DNA of 64,000 nucleotides, taken from NCBI GenBank assembly GCA_965219015.1, contig CBDCNH010000013.1, forward strand, positions 310,001 to 374,000, in the 5' to 3' direction. Position numbers and translations under genes: made by a program. The notes under the pieces were generated by a model that did not search any database, was not told where the DNA came from, and worked only from the letters and a program-made list of their open reading frames with translations. Origin of the DNA: CBDCNH01 sp965219015 (lineage in GTDB: Bacteria > Pseudomonadota > Alphaproteobacteria > Rhodobacterales > Rhodobacteraceae). Of the stretch, positions 59,627 through 64,000 are shown in pieces. The stretch's first letter is position 1. Each line of letters opens with the position of its first letter.

Positions 59627-60351
59627 GGAGCGGGCGGGAAGAGCGCCGCAAGACGGACCATCGCGTCGCTGATCCGGCCGGGCTCGGTGCCGCGAACGAC
59701 CACGTTGACGCCGAATGCCCCGTCGCGGACGAATGGGTACGATCCGACGGAGAGCTCGGGGAAATCGTCCGCGAGCGCCTTCAGCGGCGCCGCGATGTCG
59801 CCTTCGCCACGGTCGACGCGCAGCGACTGGCTGAGGAGCGGCGCGCCCCCGGTGAGCGTGGGCAGCAGCGAGGCCACCATCGCCTGGAAGATGTTCGGGA
59901 CGCCCGCCATCACATGCACGTTCCCGATCGTGAAGCCGGGCGCGGCCGAGACCGGGTTGTCGATCAGCGCGGCCCCTTCCGGCACCCGCGCCATGCGGAG
60001 CCGCGCATCGTTCATCTCGGTCCCCGAGCGCGCGTAGTGCGCGGCCAGCACCGCACGAGCATCCTCGCGCACGTCGATGCGCGCGCCGAAGGCCGCGGCC
60101 ATCGCATCGGCGGTGATGTCGTCATGCGTGGGTCCGATGCCGCCCGAGGTGAACACGTGGTCGTGCGTTTGGCGCAGCGCGTTGACCGCGGTGACGATGG
60201 CGTCCGCACTGTCGCGCACGATGCGGACCTCGCAGAGGTCGATCCCGGCCCGCGCCAGCTCGCCGGCAAGGAAGTGCATGTTGGCGTCGCGCGTACGGCC
60301 GGTGAGGATCTCGTCGCCGATGACGAGCATCGCTGCGGTCGGATTGGGCAT
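59623..60351 (-). CDS. CinA-type molybdopterin-binding domain protein
   Basis: A 242-residue protein matching the N-terminal domain of CinA (COG1058). AAMLVIGDEILTGRTRDANM, FLAGELARAGIDLCEVRIVR, DHVFTSGGIGPTHDDITADA and FTIGNVHVMAGVPNIFQAMV are the conserved blocks. The C-terminal NMN-deamidase domain of full CinA is missing, as is normal for this stand-alone form, whose relatives hydrolyse ADP-ribose or bind nucleotides. ATG 60351 begins MPNPTAAM. First gene of the three-gene minus unit; divergent from map. Confidence 0.9.
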   Translation of the reverse strand: MPNPTAAMLVIGDEILTGRTRDANMHFLAGELARAGIDLCEVRIVRDSADAIVTAVNALRQTHDHVFTSGGIGPTHDDITADAMAAAFGARIDVREDARAVLAAHYARSGTEMNDARLRMARVPEGAALIDNPVSAAPGFTIGNVHVMAGVPNIFQAMVASLLPTLTGGAPLLSQSLRVDRGEGDIAAPLKALADDFPELSVGSYPFVRDGAFGVNVVVRGTEPGRISDAMVRLAALFPPAP

Positions 60352-60448
60352 CGGCGGCTCCGTGGCTTTCCTGCTCCTTACCCGACGAAAGGCGTTGCTT
60401 CCAGAGATCGTGCGCTGGCCAAGCGGCCCTGCCGCACCTATCTTCGAC

Positions 60449-61282
60449 ATGGAGCGGATCGGAGAGCTTGCCGTGGACCACAGCACCCGCAACCGTCTGA
60501 CCAAGGACGGCATCAGACTATACGAGCCCGCGGACTTCGCCGGGATGCATGCTGCAGGGCGCGTCGCTGCCGATATCCTAGACCGCATCGGGCCGCTGGT
60601 CGCGCCCGGCGTCACGACCGAGATGCTCGACTCGGCCATCGAGCGGATGGTCGTCGATGCGGGCGCGCGATCGGCGACCATCGGCTACCGCGGGTATCGC
60701 CACGCCTCGTGCATCAGCGTCAACCACGTCGTCTGCCACGGCATTCCGGGGCCGAAGGTGCTGAAGGACGGCGACATCCTCAACATCGACGTGACGGTGA
60801 TCCTCGATGGCTGGTTCGGCGACACGAGCCGGATGTACGTGGCGGGTCGGGCGGACCGCAAGTCGGCGCGGCTGGTCGACGTGACGCATGAGGCGCTGAT
60901 GCGCGGCATCGCGATGGTGCGGCCGGGAGCGACGTTCGGCGACATCGGCCATGCGATCCAGAGCTATGCGGAGGGCGAGCGCATGTCGATCGTGCGCGAC
61001 TTCTGCGGCCACGGTCTCGGGCGGGTGTTCCACGCGCCGCCGAACGTGCTGCACTATGGCGCAGCGGGGTCCGGGGCGACGATCGAGGAAGGCATGTTCT
61101 TCACCATCGAGCCGATGGTCAACTTCGGCCGTCCCGAGATCAAGGTTCTCTCGGACGACTGGACCGCGGTGACGCGGGACAAGTCGCTGTCGGCGCAGTT
61201 CGAGCATTCGGTGGGCGTCACGGCAACGGGCTGCGAGATCTTCACCCTGTCGCCGGCAGGACGGTTCCACACCAGCGCATGA
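60449..61282 (+). CDS. map: Type I methionine aminopeptidase
   Basis: A 277-residue enzyme that removes the initiator Met. Metal ligands are the two Asp in ILNIDVTVILDGWFGDTSRM, His in CGHGLGRVFH, Glu in FTIEPM and Glu in QFEHSV. Cap domain and length agree with the E. coli type. The start at 60449 (MERIGELAVDH) has no visible ribosome site; an internal GTG at 60473 (VDHSTRN) is an alternative. Its 3' end overlaps the convergent rsmD gene by 41 bp, a rather long overlap. Confidence 0.92.
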   Translation: MERIGELAVDHSTRNRLTKDGIRLYEPADFAGMHAAGRVAADILDRIGPLVAPGVTTEMLDSAIERMVVDAGARSATIGYRGYRHASCISVNHVVCHGIPGPKVLKDGDILNIDVTVILDGWFGDTSRMYVAGRADRKSARLVDVTHEALMRGIAMVRPGATFGDIGHAIQSYAEGERMSIVRDFCGHGLGRVFHAPPNVLHYGAAGSGATIEEGMFFTIEPMVNFGRPEIKVLSDDWTAVTRDKSLSAQFEHSVGVTATGCEIFTLSPAGRFHTSA

Positions 61283-61814
61283 GATGGACGACGGTGCCGC
61301 CATAGGCGCGCCGGTCGATGAGGTCGAACCCTGGCGGAGGCGAGAGCGCCGCGCCGTCCTCCCAGACCACGGCCGCGTCGTCCGCCAGCCAGCCGGCCGC
61401 GGCGGCTCGGGTCAGCGCCGCTTCGCCGAGGCCAGACCCGTAGGGCGGGTCGCAGAAGCAGAGCCCGTGCGCCTCGCCTCGCCCGAGCCGGGTGGCGTCG
61501 GTCGCAAGGATCTGCGCTTCGGCGCGCAGGGCCGCGACGTTCGCGCGCAGGAGGGCGAGGGCGGCGTGACCGCGCTCGACGAAGGTGGCGCTTGCCGCAC
61601 CGCGGGACAGCGCCTCGAGCCCGAGCGCGCCGGTGCCGGCGAAAAGGTCGAGCACGCGCGCGCCGGGCACCGGGTTGCCGGCAGGACCGTGCGCGAGGAG
61701 GTTGAAGATCGCCTCCCGCACCCGGTCGGAGGTGGGGCGGAGATGGGCGGCGCGGTCGCCGGCGCCCACGTCGGCGAGGCGGCGCCCGCGCCAGTCCCCG
61801 CCGATGATCCGCAT
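61242..61814 (-). CDS. rsmD: 16S rRNA (guanine966-N2)-methyltransferase
   Basis: A 190-residue SAM-dependent methyltransferase. MRIIGGDWRGRRL at the start and LRPTSDRVREAIFNLLAHG are family signatures, VLDLFAGTGALGLEALSRGA binds SAM, and CDPPYGSG is the catalytic N-methylation motif (DPPY). It methylates G966 of 16S rRNA during 30S assembly. Its ATG overlaps the stop of the flavoprotein gene by one base. The last 41 bp overlap map. Confidence 0.92.
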   Translation of the reverse strand: MRIIGGDWRGRRLADVGAGDRAAHLRPTSDRVREAIFNLLAHGPAGNPVPGARVLDLFAGTGALGLEALSRGAASATFVERGHAALALLRANVAALRAEAQILATDATRLGRGEAHGLCFCDPPYGSGLGEAALTRAAAAGWLADDAAVVWEDGAALSPPPGFDLIDRRAYGGTVVHLMRWCGTVLPATG

Positions 61815-63019
61815 CAGCGCAGCAGCGGCTTCAGGTCCGCCTCGGGGTCGGCGAGCACCGCGGGATCGGGGCTCCGGCCCATCTCGAGGAGCCGCTTGCC
61901 GACCATGTAGGCGCGCCCGTCGTTGAGCGCGTCGACCGCGACGAACCGCTTGCCGCAGAAGTACCAGAACGACCGGGCCTCGCCCGGACCCGGCCGCGTG
62001 ACCACGCGGTCGTGGCCGGTATGGAGCCCCGCGATCTGGAGCTTGGTGTCGTACTGATCGGACCAGAACCACGGCACCGGCGCGTAGTCGCGCGCGGCGC
62101 CGAGCATGTTGTCGGCGACGAGCTCGGCCTGGTCGATCGCGTTCTGCACGCATTCGAGGCGAAGCCGCCGCTCGCCCATCGGGAACGACGCGCAGTCCCC
62201 CGCGGCCCAGACATGCGGCGCCGAGGTGCGGCCCCGCGCATCGGTGCGGATGCCGTTCTCGACCGCGATCCCCGCCGCCTCGGCAAGCTCGGTGGCGGGC
62301 ACGACGCCGACGCCGGCGATCACGAGGTCGAGCGCCAGCTCCGTCCCGTCGGTCAGCACCGCACCGGTCACGTGGCCCTCCCCGGTCAGCCGGCGGAGGC
62401 CGACGCCCTCGAGGACACGGACGCCCTGGCCCTGGTGGAGGGACCGGATGACGTCCGCGGTCTCGGCGGCGGCCACCCGGCACAGGATGCGCTCCGCCAT
62501 CTCGACCACCGTCACGTCGAGCCCGAGCTTCACGCCGAGCGCAGCACCTTCGAGCCCGATGTAGCCGCCGCCGACGATGAGCACGCGCGCGCCTGGCTTC
62601 AGGGCCCGACCGATCCCGTCGATGTTGGCGAGCGTCCGCCCGATGTGGACGCCTTCGAGGTTGCCGCCAAGCTCGTCCGGCAGGCGTCGCGGCACGGCGC
62701 CGGTGGTCAGGGCCAGCTCTTCGTAGGCGAGAACCTCGTCGCCGAGCGTCACCGTCCGGGCGGCGGTGTCGATCGCGGTCACCGGCGTGCCGAGGCGCAG
62801 GTCGATGCCCTGCTCGGCGTAGACCTCCGCCTTGCGGAGAAAGAGCCGCTCGAGCGGCACCGTGCCCATGAGATACCCCTTCGAGAGCGGCGGGCGCTGG
62901 TAGGGCGGCACCGGCTCCTCGCCGATCAGCGTGACCGGCCCCGTGTAGCCCTCCTGCCGGAGCCGCGCGGTCAGCGACGCTCCGGCCTGCCCCGCGCCGA
63001 TCACGATGATGCCTGCCAT
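61814..63019 (-). CDS. Ferredoxin/rubredoxin-reductase-type FAD-dependent oxidoreductase
   Basis: A 401-residue flavoprotein of the BphA4/putidaredoxin-reductase group. IIVIGAGQAGASLTARLRQE is the FAD fold, PYQRPPLSKGYLMG the active-site region, VLIVGGGYIGLEGAALGVKL the NAD(H) fold and VWAAGDCASFPMG the second FAD motif. The C-terminus has VPWFWSDQYDTKLQIAGLHT, a signature of this group. It would pass electrons from NADH to a ferredoxin or rubredoxin for a P450 or Rieske oxygenase, but no such partner gene lies nearby. The start is ATG 63019 (MAGIIVIG). Confidence 0.9.
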   Translation of the reverse strand: MAGIIVIGAGQAGASLTARLRQEGYTGPVTLIGEEPVPPYQRPPLSKGYLMGTVPLERLFLRKAEVYAEQGIDLRLGTPVTAIDTAARTVTLGDEVLAYEELALTTGAVPRRLPDELGGNLEGVHIGRTLANIDGIGRALKPGARVLIVGGGYIGLEGAALGVKLGLDVTVVEMAERILCRVAAAETADVIRSLHQGQGVRVLEGVGLRRLTGEGHVTGAVLTDGTELALDLVIAGVGVVPATELAEAAGIAVENGIRTDARGRTSAPHVWAAGDCASFPMGERRLRLECVQNAIDQAELVADNMLGAARDYAPVPWFWSDQYDTKLQIAGLHTGHDRVVTRPGPGEARSFWYFCGKRFVAVDALNDGRAYMVGKRLLEMGRSPDPAVLADPEADLKPLLR

Positions 63020-63092
63020 CCGAAGTCTCCCCGCTTGCCGCATCGTCCCCGCTAGACCTATACACCGGCGGACGCGGCGAAAAGGACACGAC

Positions 63093-63593
63093 ATGGCGAT
63101 CAGCGAGGGCGACACGCTGCCGGACGCGGACCTCGTGCGGCTGGGGCCCGACGGGCCGGAGACGGTCGGGGTCGCCGGCCTGACGCGGGACCGGCGCGTG
63201 GTGATCTTCGCCGTGCCGGGCGCGTTCACGCCGACCTGCCACTCCGCGCACATGCCGAGCTTCGTGCGGACGCGCGACGGCTTCGACGCGGCGGGCATCG
63301 ACGAGGTCGTCTGCGTCGCGGTCAACGATCCCTTCGTGCTCGCCGCATGGAGCGAGGCCACCGGGGCCGGCGCCGCGCGGATCACGATGCTCGCCGACCC
63401 CGAAGGCGGTTACACCAGGGCGCTCGGCATGAGCTTCGATGCGCCGGGCGCGGGACTCATCGGCCGCTCGCAGCGCTATGCGATGCTGGTCGAGGGCGGC
63501 CGCGTCGCGGTCCTGCACGTCGAGGAGGCGCGCGGCACCTGCGAGGTCTCCGGCGGCGAGGCGATGCTCGCGGCGATCCGGCAGCGCGCCTAG
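63093..63593 (+). CDS. Peroxiredoxin (Prx5/AhpE-like, glutaredoxin-linked type)
   Basis: A 166-residue thiol peroxidase. The peroxidatic Cys is Cys49 in AVPGAFTPTCHSAHMPSF, the Prx5 signature PGAFTPTC. A second Cys is in GTCEVSGGEAML near residue 150. AVNDPFVLAAWSEATGAG is the family's middle motif. It reduces hydrogen peroxide and alkyl peroxides using glutathione/glutaredoxin or thioredoxin. ATG 63093 follows AAAGGA. It is divergent from the flavoprotein gene and overlaps the convergent pterin-dehydratase gene by 4 bp. Confidence 0.93.
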   Translation: MAISEGDTLPDADLVRLGPDGPETVGVAGLTRDRRVVIFAVPGAFTPTCHSAHMPSFVRTRDGFDAAGIDEVVCVAVNDPFVLAAWSEATGAGAARITMLADPEGGYTRALGMSFDAPGAGLIGRSQRYAMLVEGGRVAVLHVEEARGTCEVSGGEAMLAAIRQRA

Positions 63594-63955
63594 CGCTTCG
63601 CGGCGCGGATCTCGCAGAGGCTGAGCACGGGTGCTGCATGGTCGGTCTCGACCGCCGCGTCGCCTGCCAGACGGTCCATCGCCGCCGCGAGCCGGATGTC
63701 GGCCATCGTGAGCCCGCCTGCGTCGTGCGTGGAGAGCGTCACGTCGACCACGTTGTAGCTGTTGCGCCAGTCGGGGTGATGGTCGGCCTTCTCGGCGGCG
63801 AGCGCTACGCGGGACATGAACCCCCAGGCCTCGACGAAGCTGCGGAACGTCCAGACCTTGCGGAGCGCGTCGCCTTCGGGGGCCGCGCGCCAGCCGGTCG
63901 CGTCGAGAGCCGGCAGGCTGTCCCGACGCTCGGCCTCGGTGAGACGGGCGGTCAC
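63590..63955 (-). CDS. phhB: Pterin-4-alpha-carbinolamine dehydratase
   Basis: A 121-residue enzyme that dehydrates 4a-hydroxytetrahydrobiopterin. The active-site motif EKADHHPDWRNSYNVVDVTL has His59 and His60; FRSFVEAWGFMSRVALAA is the usual helix before it. The start is GTG 63955. It recycles the pterin cofactor used by aromatic amino-acid hydroxylases, and is also found without them. The C-terminus (about 15 residues after LAAAMD) is longer than in the minimal family. Its start overlaps the stop of the next minus-strand gene by 4 bp. Confidence 0.9.
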   Translation of the reverse strand: MTARLTEAERRDSLPALDATGWRAAPEGDALRKVWTFRSFVEAWGFMSRVALAAEKADHHPDWRNSYNVVDVTLSTHDAGGLTMADIRLAAAMDRLAGDAAVETDHAAPVLSLCEIRAAKR

Positions 63956-64000
63956 GCGCCGTGCCGCGCGGGCATGTCGGCGTCGTCGAGAGCCTCGGCG
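63952..64000 (-). CDS. 3' end of a gene continuing beyond the right edge
   Basis: The last 15-16 codons of a minus-strand frame (ending in ALDDADMPARHGA) with a TGA that overlaps the GTG start of the pterin dehydratase (GTGA). The overlap style used throughout this window suggests a real coding end. Too short to identify. Confidence 0.4.
   Translation of the reverse strand, partial: AEALDDADMPARHGA

Overview
The window is high-GC DNA, densely packed with genes, from an alphaproteobacterium and most probably the Rhodobacterales (Roseobacter/Paracoccus-like). The grounds are the DUF2794, DUF6478 and MbfA proteins, an alphaproteobacterial LexA box (GTTC-N7-GTTC) before imuB, an Irr-type ICE box before mbfA, TAXI-TRAP and multi-gene ABC uptake operons, and many 1-8 bp ATGA/GTGA gene overlaps. 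No rRNA, tRNA, CRISPR array, intact insertion sequence or prophage gene was seen. The placement is inferred from gene content only.

Layout. 1-2946 (minus): peptide ABC uptake genes with a proline-iminopeptidase-type hydrolase. 3109-11376 (plus): a LacI-type regulator and a sugar/polyol ABC importer with two different ATPases and a 56-residue membrane protein, ending in a dihydroxyacetone-kinase fusion; two matching operator-like sites flank the regulator. 11476-13640: a DUF4142 protein and a gamma-glutamyltranspeptidase. 14085-23434: an IclR regulator divergent from seven genes that fit a CoA-dependent route from salicylate or 3-hydroxybenzoate through gentisate to fumarate and pyruvate, with a TAXI-TRAP importer. 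23435-27186: a decay zone with relics of a GST, a DMT transporter, a LuxR regulator and a BASS transporter around an intact DUF2794 gene and a 12-bp tandem repeat.

27187-39634: an imuB polymerase-like gene without imuA or dnaE2 beside it, a cytochrome c', glutathione-dependent formaldehyde dehydrogenase, an OB-like exported protein, a ClpP-like protease, a GNAT relic, a NYN-LOTUS protein, a TetR regulator, mbfA, a nitroreductase, an AAA ATPase with an AT-rich promoter, S-formylglutathione hydrolase, a YaiI protein, a HAD hydrolase and an ornithine-cyclodeaminase homologue. 39617-46455: an MFS transporter, zapE and an RND efflux pair. 46457-64000: an LLM oxidoreductase, folC (with an apparent C-terminal frameshift) and accD, a CPBP protease, ilvD, the DUF6478 pair, a dienoyl-CoA-reductase-like enzyme, a GAF histidine kinase, a LysR regulator, an OmpA/GNAT/CinA-type operon, map, rsmD, a ferredoxin-reductase-type flavoprotein, a peroxiredoxin and a pterin dehydratase.

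The most interesting units are the two-ATPase importer with its predicted operators, the CoA-dependent gentisate operon (no thioesterase seen), the lone SOS-controlled imuB, and the predicted iron-responsive mbfA promoter. Much of the rest is ordinary chromosomal housekeeping.
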